From NCBI GenBank assembly GCA_009693245.1, contig SHXO01000012.1, forward strand, positions 1-47,138: DNA of 47,138 nucleotides, read 5' to 3'. The notes under the pieces were generated by a model, which was given only the letters and a program-made list of their open reading frames with translations, was not told the origin of the DNA and did not search any database. The stretch is from Betaproteobacteria bacterium. GTDB lineage: Bacteria > Pseudomonadota > Gammaproteobacteria > Burkholderiales > SHXO01. This document shows positions 1 through 8,665 of this stretch, piece by piece. The first letter of the stretch is position 1. The number at the start of each line of letters is the position of its first letter. The position numbers and the translations under genes were made by a program.

Positions 1-2927
1 GGCTCATCGACCTCGGCCCCGAAGGGGGCGACGCCGGCGGCGAGATCGTGTGCGTGGGAACTCCAACGGAAGTAGCGCTGCACCCCACCTCCCACACCGG
101 CAAGGCCCTGCGCGACTATGCGCGCGCGGCGGACCGCCACGTGGGGGAGGCGGGAGGAGGGAGGTGGCAGGTGGAAAGCAACTACGCCATTGCTCCTCCC
201 TCCTCCCCCCTCCCTCCTCCCTCTATTCAGGTTCGCGGCGCGCGCGAGCACAACCTGAAGAACATCTCCGTCGATATCCCGCGCGAGCGCTTCACCGTGA
301 TCACCGGCGTATCCGGCAGCGGCAAAAGCACGCTTGCCTTCGACCTTCTGTTCGCCGAAGGGCAACGCCGTTACTTGGAATCCCTGAACGCCTACGCGCG
401 CCAGTTCGTGCAACCTGCGTCGCGTCCCGACGTGGACGCCATATTCGGTATTCCGCCCACGGTGGCCATCGAACAGCGCACCAGCCGCGGCGGGCGCAAG
501 AGCACCGTGGCCACGCTCACGGAGATCTATCACTTTCTGCGCTTGCTCTACGTCAAGTTGGGCATGCAGTATTGCCCTACCTGCGACGTGGCCATCGAGC
601 CGCAGAGCTTCGAGGCCATCGCGGCGCGCATCCAGCGCGACTACCGCGGGCAGCACATCGGTTTGCTGGCGCCTTTGGTGGTGGCACGCAAGGGGTTCTA
701 CACAGACTTGGCCCGCTGGGCGAAGGGGAAAGGCTTCACGCATCTGCGCGTGGATGGCGCCTTCCTGCCCACTTCTCCTTGGCCGCGTTTGGACCGCTTC
801 AAGGAACACTCCATCGAGCTTCCGGTGCTCGGCCTCGTGGTCTCTCCGGGAAACGAATCCGCTTTACGCGACGGACTGGCTCGCGCGTTGGAACACGGCA
901 AAGGCATGGTGCATGTCATCGCGCCGTTGGATGGCCTGATGCAAGGTGGCGCGCAAGCGATCGAGACGGTGTTCTCCACCAAGCGCGCATGCCCCAGTTG
1001 CGGCACCAGCTTCGCGGAACTCGACCCGCGGCTCTTCTCCTTCAACTCCAAACACGGTTGGTGCGAAGCGTGTTACGGCACGGGCCTGAGTCTCGAAGAT
1101 GTGCAGTGGGACGAAGAGCGCAGCCGCAAGGGCACCGAGGACCATGTGCTGGACTCCTGGCTCACTTGGCTGGAAGTCGATGAGGCGTGCTCCGCCTGCG
1201 ATGGAAAACGCCTCAATCCCACCGCGCTGGCCGTGCGCATGCATGGCCAATCCATCGCGGAATTGTCGGCCAAGCCCGTGGCGGAGCTGGCGGCGTTTTT
1301 CAGCGGCGTGCGCTTCGAAGGCCGCGACGCCGAAATCGCGCGCGACATACTCGCCGAACTGAACTCTCGTTTGGGATTTCTGGGCGAAGTGGGATTGTCC
1401 TATCTCTCCCTCGACCGCTCGGCTCCAACTCTCTCGGGCGGCGAAGCGCAGCGTATTCGCTTAGCCGCCCAACTGGGCTCCAATCTGCGTGGCGTGTGCT
1501 ATATCCTGGACGAACCCACCATCGGCCTGCACCCGCGGGACAACAGCATCCTGCTCGATACCTTCGCCAAGTTGCAAGCCAAGGGCAACACCTTGGTGGT
1601 GGTGGAACACGACGAAGACACCATTCGCCGCGCCGATCACGTCATCGATTTGGGGCCGGGCGCTGGCCGCCAAGGCGGCGCCATAGTCGGCCAGGGCAGC
1701 GCCGCGCAACTCACCGCCAATCCGAACTCCCTCACGGGGCGCTTCCTGGCGAACCCTCTGCGGCATCCCTTGCATGGCTACCGCGCCACCGATCAACACA
1801 CGTCCTCCTTGCACATCGCGGGCGCGCGCTTGCACAACCTCAAGCAAGTGGATGCGCGCATTCCCTTGGGACGGCTGGTGTGTATCACTGGCGTGTCGGG
1901 CAGCGGCAAGAGCACGCTGGCGCGCGACATCCTGTTCACCAACCTTCAGCATCTGCTAAGCGAGGAGGTTCGCAAGGCCAAGACCAGTGCGGCATTGTTG
2001 GGTTGCGAGCGCATCGAAGGCTGGGAGCAAATCTCCCGCGTGCTCGAAGTCGATCAAACCCCCATCGGCAAGACCCCGCGCTCGTGTCCCGCCACCTACG
2101 TCGGTTTCTGGGACACCATCCGCAAACTCTTCGCCGGCACCACCGATGCACGCATGCGTGGTTTCGCCGCCGGGCGTTTCTCCTTCAACACCGCGGGCGG
2201 GCGTTGCGAGGAGTGCGAAGGCCAGGGCATGAAAACCATCGAGATGAGCTTCCTGCCTGATGTGAAAGTGGGCTGCGATGCCTGCCACGGCATGCGCTTC
2301 TCCCCCGAAACGCTGGCTGTGCGCTTCAAGGAAAGAAGCATCGGCGAGGTCTTGCTCATGAACGTGGACGAAGCTGTGAATTTCTTCGATGCCCACGGTA
2401 GTATTCATCACGCCCTTCGTCTGATGCAAGACGTCGGATTGGGATACCTCACCCTGGGCCAACAAAGCCCCACGCTCTCAGGCGGCGAAGCCCAGCGCAT
2501 AAAACTCGTGACCGAACTTTCCAAGACGCGGGAACGCCTTTCCACTCCTCCCTCCTCCCTCCACGCGCCTCACGCCTCACGCCTCACGCCTCTCGCAAAA
2601 TCCACACTCTACGTCCTAGACGAACCCACCGTGGGCCTGCACATGGCGGACGTGGAAAAATTGATTCTCGTTCTGCACCGCTTGGTGGACGCCGGCAACA
2701 CCGTCGTGGTGATCGAGCACAACCTGGACGTAATGGCCGATGCCGATTGGATCATAGATCTCGGACCCGAGGGCGGCGATGGTGGCGGCCGCATCGTGGC
2801 GCAAGGCGCTCCACAGGCCATCAGGGCAGCCGCCGCGCAATCGCACACGGCGCGGGTGTTGGATGAGTTCTTGGAGCATCGCACGGGCGTCCCGGCGCCC
2901 TCATCCGAAGCCCGGACCATAATCTGA
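1..2927 (+). CDS. uvrA: Tandem UvrA-type excinuclease ABC subunit A (5' partial)
   Basis: The frame is open from the window edge (first full codon at 3), so the start lies upstream. The first residues, [16 protein letters not shown], are a typical UvrA C-terminus. They are followed without a stop by a second complete UvrA, so this is a double-length tandem protein. Within the second copy (numbering from the window edge) the order is Walker [10 protein letters not shown] (~102), zinc-binding CPSC/CEAC cysteines, ABC signature LSGGEAQR (~476), Walker B DEPTIGLH (~502), second Walker A (~629), second zinc finger CEEC/CDAC (~735), second LSGGEAQR (~825) and DEPTVGLH (~873). UvrA recognises helix-distorting DNA lesions with UvrB in nucleotide excision repair. 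Double-length forms are known in Betaproteobacteria. Two low-complexity insertions, at the inter-copy linker and before the last Walker B, look like intergenic repeat DNA kept in frame. Whether this copy replaces or accompanies a normal UvrA cannot be told here. Confidence 0.95.
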   Translation, partial: LIDLGPEGGDAGGEIVCVGTPTEVALHPTSHTGKALRDYARAADRHVGEAGGGRWQVESNYAIAPPSSPLPPPSIQVRGAREHNLKNISVDIPRERFTVITGVSGSGKSTLAFDLLFAEGQRRYLESLNAYARQFVQPASRPDVDAIFGIPPTVAIEQRTSRGGRKSTVATLTEIYHFLRLLYVKLGMQYCPTCDVAIEPQSFEAIAARIQRDYRGQHIGLLAPLVVARKGFYTDLARWAKGKGFTHLRVDGAFLPTSPWPRLDRFKEHSIELPVLGLVVSPGNESALRDGLARALEHGKGMVHVIAPLDGLMQGGAQAIETVFSTKRACPSCGTSFAELDPRLFSFNSKHGWCEACYGTGLSLEDVQWDEERSRKGTEDHVLDSWLTWLEVDEACSACDGKRLNPTALAVRMHGQSIAELSAKPVAELAAFFSGVRFEGRDAEIARDILAELNSRLGFLGEVGLSYLSLDRSAPTLSGGEAQRIRLAAQLGSNLRGVCYILDEPTIGLHPRDNSILLDTFAKLQAKGNTLVVVEHDEDTIRRADHVIDLGPGAGRQGGAIVGQGSAAQLTANPNSLTGRFLANPLRHPLHGYRATDQHTSSLHIAGARLHNLKQVDARIPLGRLVCITGVSGSGKSTLARDILFTNLQHLLSEEVRKAKTSAALLGCERIEGWEQISRVLEVDQTPIGKTPRSCPATYVGFWDTIRKLFAGTTDARMRGFAAGRFSFNTAGGRCEECEGQGMKTIEMSFLPDVKVGCDACHGMRFSPETLAVRFKERSIGEVLLMNVDEAVNFFDAHGSIHHALRLMQDVGLGYLTLGQQSPTLSGGEAQRIKLVTELSKTRERLSTPPSSLHAPHASRLTPLAKSTLYVLDEPTVGLHMADVEKLILVLHRLVDAGNTVVVIEHNLDVMADADWIIDLGPEGGDGGGRIVAQGAPQAIRAAAAQSHTARVLDEFLEHRTGVPAPSSEARTII
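140..232. repeat. GGAGG/CCTCC inverted low-complexity repeat inside uvrA
   Basis: A purine-rich arm (gggaggcgggaggagggagg) is followed about 30 bp later by a pyrimidine-rich arm (cctccctcctccc and variants), so the DNA can fold on itself. It encodes the linker between the two UvrA copies and is low in complexity compared with the conserved flanks. The sequence resembles intergenic repeat DNA elsewhere in the window more than protein-coding DNA. Confidence 0.7.
2540..2600. repeat. CCTCC plus tandem CACGCCT repeat inside uvrA
   Basis: The stretch has cctccctcctccctcc followed by three to four tandem copies of the 7-mer cacgcct. It lies between the conserved LSGGEAQR signature and the last Walker B of UvrA, where family members have only a few residues. 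It adds about 20 residues rich in Ser, Pro, His and Leu without breaking the frame. A related gaggcg-type repeat occurs after the amidase gene (45093-45130, inverse orientation). Confidence 0.7.
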
Positions 2928-3324
2928 CGCGGGCTCCTTCACCTGCTTGCGGGAGAAGGCTGGGATGGGGCGTTGTTTTGGTTTGTTCCTCGCTATTAAT
3001 CTGTCACGTTCCTCTACTGCGTAAGGCAAAGTACACGAAGTCACACCGAAGATTTTGGTACGTAACCTTTCGTCCTCCTTCCGAGGGATAGTAGAGGCGA
3101 TAACTCACCACGAAGCCGGGTTTGTGTCCTCGTATTTCCTCGTACGTTCTCATGAGTCGCGCTGTTGTGACGCCGAACTCCGAGCATGAGGGGCGCATGG
3201 AAACAGCCGAAGGCTGCCGTAAGGCGTCTCCTCGATGCGACAGTTCGGCTGATGGCAAGAATGCCACAGCATGCACCCCGACACCCCATGGCTTTTCTGA
3301 CCTGAACGCATGCGCCTAGCCTCG
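2928..3324. other. Gene-poor stretch with degenerate repeats
   Basis: No credible coding region was found. Just after the uvrA stop there is a weak match to the ccttctcccg-type repeat. Between about 3025 and 3150 there are degenerate cacgaag/cttcgtg units like those at 35075-35110. The reading frames here lack family resemblance or ribosome-binding sites. Confidence 0.5.
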
Positions 3325-3607
3325 CTACGCCGCAACCTCTAGTAACACCTCTGGATGCTTGTCGGCAATGCGCAGGATGGTTTGCGCTGCCCCTGATGGT
3401 TCTCTTCGACACACCCAACACCGCAGCAAATTGCGCTTGCGAAAGACCACTCTTCATGCGGACACGCACAACCTCAGAGGTGGGTTTGACTACCGTTCTT
3501 CTCCCCCCGCCGGCCTTTATCTCCTTCACACCATCAAGAACCTCTTGCCAAACATCACGCTCAGCTTCCAGCTTCGCCAATTCTCTCTTGGAAAGTTTCT
3601 TAGCCAT
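3325..3607 (-). pseudogene. HigA-type HTH antitoxin, internally deleted and frameshifted
   Basis: The first ~72 residues (MAKKLSKRELAKLEAERDVW... through QAQFAAVLGVSKRT) match XRE/HigA-like antitoxins. After SKRT the expected recognition-helix segment is missing and the frame shifts. The correct C-terminus (GAAQTILRIADKHPEV...) is readable in another frame and ends at a TAG at 3325-3327. About a dozen codons were therefore lost together with the frame, removing the DNA-reading helix. Upstream on the same strand a short tail (RRQLLEAFRNG, stop overlapping this ATG) could be the end of a toxin gene, but the rest is replaced by the repeat at 3671-3757. The product would not be a functional repressor. 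Confidence 0.8.
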
Positions 3608-3670
3608 TTCGGAATGCCTCCAACAACTGCCTACGGCGAAAAAAACGACGTGGGGCCTTCTTCCAGAGGT

Positions 3671-3757
3671 AGAAGGGCTTTTTGCTTCCTTCTCCCGGCG
3701 GGAGATGGAACGAGGGTGAAGGAAGAATCTGTCCTGAATTACGAAAAGATCAATAGC
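3671..3757. repeat. Dispersed palindromic repeat, copy A
   Basis: This is a half-length copy of a repeat with a ttctcccggcgggaga hairpin and a tail (gtcctgaattacgaaaaga). It is nearly identical to 28493-28580. A related but tailless element lies at 40880-40966. It fills the space between the thioesterase gene and the broken antitoxin. Confidence 0.75.
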
Positions 3758-3758
3758 G

Positions 3759-4169
3759 TTACGCCGCGCTCCCGGCCTTCTTCGCTAGCTTCGCCAGGAA
3801 GCGCGCCCTGTCGATCACCGCGCGTTGGTGAATGCCTTCGCCGATGCGCTCTTGTTCATCCTCGGCCCAGACTTTGAAGGTCAGCATGCGGCCATCGATT
3901 TCGGTGAGTTCGGAATGGAAACGCACTTTCATGCCGGGCGGCGTGGCGGCCAGATGCTTGATGTCCACGCTCGTGCCGACGGTGGAGTGTCCCTCGGGTA
4001 GCAAGGCCTGCACGGAATCGGATGCGGTGCCTTCCATGAACCCGATCATGGTGGGAGTGGAAAGCACGTCAACTAGGCCGCTCCCGAAATTGGAAGCCAA
4101 ATGCTCGCGGGCCACCTTCAGTTCCTGGGTGCCCCGAATGCCAAGCTTCAGAGAATAATCCTCACCCAT
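3759..4169 (-). CDS. FlK-like hotdog thioesterase
   Basis: 136 residues, the usual size of a single hotdog-fold thioesterase of the fluoroacetyl-CoA thioesterase (FlK) family. The segment LSTPTMIGFME (~36-46) and VGTSVDIKHLA (~64-74) correspond to the family's Thr/Glu/His catalytic region (Thr ~38-40, Glu 46, His 72). Such enzymes hydrolyse small acyl-CoA thioesters in the cytoplasm; the substrate here is unknown and need not be fluorinated. The start at 4169 lies inside the last codons of the hemerythrin gene (8-nt overlap), pointing to translational coupling. A longer in-frame extension upstream reads as hemerythrin in the wrong frame and was discarded. Confidence 0.85.
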   Translation of the reverse strand: MGEDYSLKLGIRGTQELKVAREHLASNFGSGLVDVLSTPTMIGFMEGTASDSVQALLPEGHSTVGTSVDIKHLAATPPGMKVRFHSELTEIDGRMLTFKVWAEDEQERIGEGIHQRAVIDRARFLAKLAKKAGSAA

Positions 4170-4602
4170 GCGCGTTATGCTGTGTGGTGACACATTCACC
4201 GCCGCCGCAACCGTCCACGCCTTGCGCTCGCATGGCCTGCGCCAGCATGGCATCCATGGTCGCCGCATGGTTTTGAAACCAGACTCCCAGCTCGCGGGCA
4301 AGCACGCGGCCGACTTCGAATTTCCCCTCCTCCACGTACCGCCGGGCTTCGCGCATCACTTCCAATACGCCTTCGTGTTCCACGCCGTGGCAGCCCAGCA
4401 GTGGAAAACTCATGGATTCCATCCGCCTTGTTTCTTGCGAAAAATGCGCTTCCGTGTGGGTCATCAGCTCGGTCAAGCGCGCGAGCACTTCGGAATCCGG
4501 GGCGGTCTCCACCCACGCGATATGCTTGACGAATTCTTCGTGGGTCTGGTCCATCTCCGGGACGCCCAGGTGCGGGACCATCCCTCCTTCGGCGGGAATC
4601 AT
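4162..4602 (-). CDS. Bacteriohemerythrin-like oxygen-binding protein
   Basis: 146 residues. The full set of di-iron ligands of a hemerythrin can be read: His21 (DQTHEEF), His53 and Glu57 (HFSQE), His72 and His76 (HGVEHEG), His112 and Asp117 (NHAATMD). It should bind O2 reversibly or sense it in the cytoplasm. The tail ends in a Cys/Gly-rich segment (GCGGGECV) and has no added signalling domain. The start at 4602 follows the stop of the DUF1330 gene by one base, and its own stop overlaps the thioesterase start, so the three form one translation-coupled unit. Confidence 0.88.
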   Translation of the reverse strand: MIPAEGGMVPHLGVPEMDQTHEEFVKHIAWVETAPDSEVLARLTELMTHTEAHFSQETRRMESMSFPLLGCHGVEHEGVLEVMREARRYVEEGKFEVGRVLARELGVWFQNHAATMDAMLAQAMRAQGVDGCGGGECVTTQHNAHG

Positions 4603-4603
4603 C

Positions 4604-4891
4604 TCAAATGCCTTCCATGAAAATGAGGTTGCGAGTTGCGTGCTTGAGCGCCACTTCCATTGCCTTGGCGTACTCGGGCGAGTCGTACCACTCGCGGGCT
4701 TTCGCCATGTTCTCGAACTCGCACACCACCACGCGCTTGGGGTTCCAGCTTCCTTCCACCACTTCCACTTTTCCGCCCCGAACCAGAAATTTTCCGTTGT
4801 ACTTCTGTAGGGAGGGACCCACCAGCTTGCGGTACTCCTCATAGCCTTGCGGATTGTGCACGTTGACTTCCGCGAATAGATAAGCTGCCAT
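4604..4891 (-). CDS. DUF1330 family protein
   Basis: 95 residues with the DUF1330 pattern: N-terminal AAYLFAEVNVHNPQGYEEY, central GGKVEVVEG, and a REWYDSPEY segment. Family members are small ferredoxin-like-fold dimers of unknown function. The start at 4891 was chosen because AAGGAGG sits 5-11 bases upstream; the frame extends a few codons further without support. It is followed by hemerythrin after one base, making it the first of three tightly packed cytoplasmic genes. Confidence 0.88.
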   Translation of the reverse strand: MAAYLFAEVNVHNPQGYEEYRKLVGPSLQKYNGKFLVRGGKVEVVEGSWNPKRVVVCEFENMAKAREWYDSPEYAKAMEVALKHATRNLIFMEGI

Positions 4892-4904
4892 CCTGACCTC
4901 CTTG

Positions 4905-5291
4905 TTATCTTTCAATATCGCCCTGGGCGGTGATGCTACGCGAGACCGTGGGAAAGCTATCGCTCGGATCGCTGAAGGCGAAACTCTTCTCGCCTGCCTC
5001 GTCCTCGTCGAAGATCAGCCCGCAGGTCCAGCGCGTGGCGCGCTTCGGATCCTGTCCCTTGGTGGCGTTGAAGGTGACGATGGCTTCGCCTCGCGCCACG
5101 CCGCCGGCCACCGCCACGCGATACTGCCCCGATCCGATGGGCGTCCCGCCTTGCCACACGCTGCACGCCACGCGCATGAAGCGGATTTCGGGAGGAAGGT
5201 TGGTGGCATCGAAGGGCACGGTAAAGGAAAAGTCCTCCGCGCTAGCATTCGCGCCGAGCAACGCAAACAATAGGGGCAAAGCCATTCTCAT
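4905..5291 (-). CDS. Small exported protein of unknown function
   Basis: About 128 residues. A short hydrophobic N-terminus (MALPLLFALLGANASAED) is a convincing signal peptide with cleavage after ASA. The mature part has two Cys (VACSVW and WTCGL) that could form one disulfide in the periplasm, and no family was recognised. ATGs at 5291 and 5285 are both possible. It lies 13 bases before the DUF1330 start and 9 bases after the next upstream gene, suggesting co-transcription with both. Confidence 0.75.
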   Translation of the reverse strand: MRMALPLLFALLGANASAEDFSFTVPFDATNLPPEIRFMRVACSVWQGGTPIGSGQYRVAVAGGVARGEAIVTFNATKGQDPKRATRWTCGLIFDEDEAGEKSFAFSDPSDSFPTVSRSITAQGDIER

Positions 5292-5309
5292 GTCACACAA
5301 CTCTTCCTG

Positions 5310-6023
5310 TTATTTTCCGACCACCACTAGTTTCTCGACCTTGACCGTGAGATGGGTGCCGCGCACTTCCTCGCGCAACCGGCCTCGCCCGGCAATCTCA
5401 AGGGGCTCCACGATGATATCCAACCACGGTGACTGTGGCACCGCGGCCGCGCGCTCTTGAAGCACGCCTTTGCCTAATATCGACAAGTGCGTCACGCGCA
5501 TCGAGAAGCTTGGCGAAGCCTCCTTCGCGACCGGTGGTTGCGCGTCGGCTGCCTGGGTGACGAGCGGCGGAATGGAGTCGCTTGGGCGCGTGGCGGGCTT
5601 GCTTGCCTCGCCCCCGGGCCGCGTAATTTTTTTCGCATCCTTACTGGCCTTTGCCGCCAACGCCTGTTCCCGCTCCCGTTGCGCGCGCGCGGTCTTGATT
5701 TGCGCGCGCACATTACAAAGCGCCAAATCGTAGGAAGGCATGGGCTTAGCCCAGCGGCCAAAGCGAACCAAGGGCCCTACCAGTTCGGCCAGCGCCTGGC
5801 ACGCCACGACATTGGCCGGTTCATCCTTGGCGGCCGACACGCAGCGCTTGTTGGAGCACTTCCACAGAATCTTCCCAGTCCTCACCATACCTTGCTTGCG
5901 CGCGTTTTCGTTGGTCTCGGCCACGAGCAGCGATGCCTCCTTATCCGCAACCGTGCCCTGGGCCCGCGCAACAAGGCTGGCGGCCGCCAGCATGCATGCC
6001 AGAAAAAGTAGCCTCAACGCCAT
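5310..6023 (-). CDS. Exported protein with CC_3452-like Cys region
   Basis: 237 residues. The start at 6023 gives a clear signal peptide (MALRLLFLACMLAAASLVARAQG); the longer frame upstream is Arg-rich and unconvincing. Residues ~45-110 carry the pattern W-K-C-S-x3-C ... ACQALAELVGPLVRF ... ALCN, which resembles the CC_3452 family of small exported proteins of unknown function. A Lys/Ala-rich linker follows, then a beta-rich tail. It begins the minus-strand cluster 6023-3759, and is divergent from the sugar kinase (110 bp between starts). Confidence 0.75.
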   Translation of the reverse strand: MALRLLFLACMLAAASLVARAQGTVADKEASLLVAETNENARKQGMVRTGKILWKCSNKRCVSAAKDEPANVVACQALAELVGPLVRFGRWAKPMPSYDLALCNVRAQIKTARAQREREQALAAKASKDAKKITRPGGEASKPATRPSDSIPPLVTQAADAQPPVAKEASPSFSMRVTHLSILGKGVLQERAAAVPQSPWLDIIVEPLEIAGRGRLREEVRGTHLTVKVEKLVVVGK

Positions 6024-6133
6024 GCCGTAAAGGTAGCACAAGTTCGGGACCTGCAAGCGGGCTGTGCGCTTGCGCGCCGGGCGCCGCGAGGCGAGAATTC
6101 GGCGACTCCTTTTCATGGCATTCCATTGCTCTC

Positions 6134-7060
6134 ATGACCTGCGCGCCAGAAATCGTTTGCCTGGGCGAACCGCTCTTCGAGTTCAGCCAACTCCCCGGCG
6201 AGGACCGCCGCTACCTGCAAGGATTTGGCGGAGACACCATGAATGCCGCCATCGCGGCCGCGCGCCAAGGGGCGCGCGTGGGCTACACCACCCGCCTCGG
6301 AGATGACGAATTCGGAAGGCAGTTTTTAGCGCTTTGGAAGGATGAAGGGGTGGACGCCAGCGCGGTGACGCAAGATCCGGATGCTCACACGGGCGTGTAC
6401 TTCATCACCCACGATGCCGGGGGCCACCGGTTTAGCTATCTGCGCGCGGGGTCCGCGGCCAGCCGCATGAGGCCAGAGCACCTGCCCTTGAATCTGATCG
6501 AAAAGGCAAAGATCCTGCATACTTCTGGCATCACTCAGGCTATCAGCGCAAGCGCTTGTGACAGCGCCTTCGCCGCCATTGCTCATGCGCGCGCCTGTGG
6601 CGTGGGAGTGTCCTTTGACTCGAATCTACGGTTACGTCTATGGCCAATACAACGAGCAAAGTCCATCATTTGCTCGACCATCCCGCTCTCTGATTATTTC
6701 CTGCCCAGCCTGGAAGACGCGCAAGCGCTGTCCGGATTGAACGACCCAGATGCCATTCTGGACTGGTGTCATGCCTTGGGTGCGAGGCACGTGGCGCTGA
6801 AACTGGGTGCCCAGGGTGTGTTCGCCAGCGATGGCACACGGCGGCAACGCATTGCTGGCCACGAAGTGCGCAGTGTGGATGCCACGGGCGCCGGGGACTG
6901 TTTCTCCGGTTCGCTTCTCGCCCGCCTCGTTGCCGGCGATGATTATTGGAAAGCGGTCCGCTACGCTAACGCTGCCGCCGCGCTGGCCACCACGGGATAC
7001 GGCGCCGTGGCGCCTTTACCCCGTCCAGACCAAGTCATCGCATTGCTGGCGGACGCCTAG
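6134..7060 (+). CDS. PfkB-family sugar kinase, probable 2-keto-3-deoxygluconate kinase
   Basis: 308 residues. The N-terminal GEPLFEF and GGDTMNAAIAAARQG match the ribokinase/PfkB substrate-binding region. The segment FDSNLRLRLW (~160) is typical of KDG kinases, and DATGAGDCFSG (~254) is the PfkB signature with the catalytic Asp. It should phosphorylate 2-keto-3-deoxygluconate, or a similar sugar, with ATP in the cytoplasm. The ATG at 6134 was chosen because the conserved domain starts right after it. The gene stands alone, with no KDPG aldolase nearby. Its stop overlaps the stop of the convergent beta-barrel pseudogene. Confidence 0.85.
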   Translation: MTCAPEIVCLGEPLFEFSQLPGEDRRYLQGFGGDTMNAAIAAARQGARVGYTTRLGDDEFGRQFLALWKDEGVDASAVTQDPDAHTGVYFITHDAGGHRFSYLRAGSAASRMRPEHLPLNLIEKAKILHTSGITQAISASACDSAFAAIAHARACGVGVSFDSNLRLRLWPIQRAKSIICSTIPLSDYFLPSLEDAQALSGLNDPDAILDWCHALGARHVALKLGAQGVFASDGTRRQRIAGHEVRSVDATGAGDCFSGSLLARLVAGDDYWKAVRYANAAAALATTGYGAVAPLPRPDQVIALLADA

Positions 7061-7860
7061 AAATTCCACGCCACGTGTGCTCCGATCGCATGGTCCGGAC
7101 TGCCCTCCGCGATCCCCTTCAGCACGTAGCCTTGCAGCTTCATGTTGGGATTAACGCGAAAAGTCACGGAAGCGGTGAGGTCGAATTGCTCCTTGCTGAA
7201 GGCGGAAGCCGCCTCGCGCTAATTCAAGGACAATCCGCCGGTGAACCGTTCGTCGAATTTGTACGTACCCCCCACAAAGCCGAAGAATACGTTGTCTAGC
7301 GGGATGGCCTCCGAATCTCCCAGTATCGCGTGGCCGAGGCCCGCGAACAACGTGAGTTGCGGGGTATAACTCTTGTACGCTTCAGCCTGGAAGCTCACAT
7401 CGGTCTCGCCCGTGCCAAGTCCTTTATCCTCGTCCGCCGTGCCGAATTTGATCTTGCCGGTGATATCCAAGTTAATGCCCTGCGTGCCGTGCAAAGGCAA
7501 GGTATAGGTCACGGCACCGGCGACGTCCGCCATGCCTGACTCAGTCGTGCGCACGGCAGTGCTTGGCGTTCCTGGATTTCCTTTCCTCCTTCCTTTCACC
7601 GCGCCCACTTGGCCTACATTGGGGATCACATCGCCGGGACCTTCTATCCGCAGATAAGGGAGCGTACCTTGAAAGGTCCAGGGACCGGTTTCGTACTTGG
7701 CGGTGAAGGGAATGTAGAGGATATTGGTATCGGAAACCTATCCGTAGTCGCCTCTGCTGTACTCCATGCCAACACCCACTTGCGTGGATTGGCCCGCGCA
7801 ATAAAGCGGAGCCAGCGAAAGGCCTGCCAACAGCGGCAGGATGATTTGTTTTTGCGTCAT
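7057..7860 (-). pseudogene. Outer-membrane beta-barrel protein with two in-frame amber codons
   Basis: One reading frame of 268 codons spans 7860 to 7057. It has a signal peptide (MTQKQIILPLLAGLSLAPLYCAG), a TQVGVGMEYSRGDYG opening strand, KFGTADEDKGLGTGETD in the middle, and a C-terminus ending AHVAWNF, a classic outer-membrane sorting signal ending in Phe. This is the layout of small barrel proteins annotated as transporter or MetA-pathway-like. Two in-frame TAG codons interrupt it, at 7738-7740 and 7219-7221, with no frameshift between. Either the gene is decaying by nonsense mutation or there are base errors. Real genes here also end in TAG, so codon reassignment is unlikely. Confidence 0.8.
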
Positions 7861-7889
7861 TAGAGGTCTCCTATGAATGGGCGAATGAA

Positions 7890-8540
7890 TTAGTGGCGGC
7901 GCTCGGAACGATCGGGGCGCTGGGGGCGCTCTGGACACTCCACTCTCGCGGCTCTTTCCGCCTTCTCTACTCGCGTCGTTTTATCAGCGCTGGCGGTCTT
8001 GTCGCGCCGGGGAGACTTGGCCCCTTCCGAACTCGACCGGGGCCCCGCGGAGTCGCTGCGCTTCAACTCGCCAACCTTGAGTCCCAGCGAGTCCGCGATG
8101 ACGCCCCAACCCTTGCCTTGCGCCCGCAGGCTCAGAACGCCCGCAAGCGTTTGAGTTCCCGAAGCAGTGGTAATGCTCCCACCCACGAGCGCCGCTTCCA
8201 ATTGCGAAGGAGTGGGACCGGCGATTCCCGATTTGGCGAGCGAGATCCTCGCCATGGCCAGCGCAAGATCCACATTACCGTTACCCATGGTCTTGGTGGG
8301 AGGCGTGAAAGTCACGGTTTGCGCACCCGAGATCAATTTCACCTCACGGCCGGTGCGCAACCCTTCCACCAACGATTGCGCGTTTTCCTTGGAACCTGCG
8401 AGAGCGGTGTATTCGCTCACCATTCGCTCCACCGGTACACTGTCGTCCGCGAGCAGCGCGCCCTGGTGAACCATGAGCAATGCCGTGAAGGCCATCGCAC
8501 CCAGCACCATGAATATGTAGTTTCCGGTCAATCGAAACAT
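7890..8540 (-). CDS. Exported/membrane-anchored protein with charged tail
   Basis: 216 residues, no family recognised. There is an N-terminal hydrophobic segment (FMVLGAMAFTALLMVHQGALLA), signal peptide or anchor. The central part has an ordered look (TKTMGNGNVDLALAMARISLA and SQLEAALVGG), and the last ~60 residues are rich in Arg, Lys, Glu, Ser and Pro and probably disordered. The RBS decides the start: AAGGAGA lies one to two bases from the ATG at 8546 but about seven from the ATG at 8540, so 8540 is preferred. It is divergent from glpQ and 29 bases upstream of the barrel gene on the same strand, so the two may share a transcript. Confidence 0.75.
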   Translation of the reverse strand: MFRLTGNYIFMVLGAMAFTALLMVHQGALLADDSVPVERMVSEYTALAGSKENAQSLVEGLRTGREVKLISGAQTVTFTPPTKTMGNGNVDLALAMARISLAKSGIAGPTPSQLEAALVGGSITTASGTQTLAGVLSLRAQGKGWGVIADSLGLKVGELKRSDSAGPRSSSEGAKSPRRDKTASADKTTRVEKAERAARVECPERPQRPDRSERRH

Positions 8541-8665
8541 CGGCATTCTCCTTTACGAAGCTGTGTATCGGCATACGTGGCATTCTAGGGGCGAGGAACA
8601 ATGCTTCTTGCGTTTCGGAACCGGTTCCTGGCAAAGTGTCGCCGAAAACAACACAGCGTTCTCCC

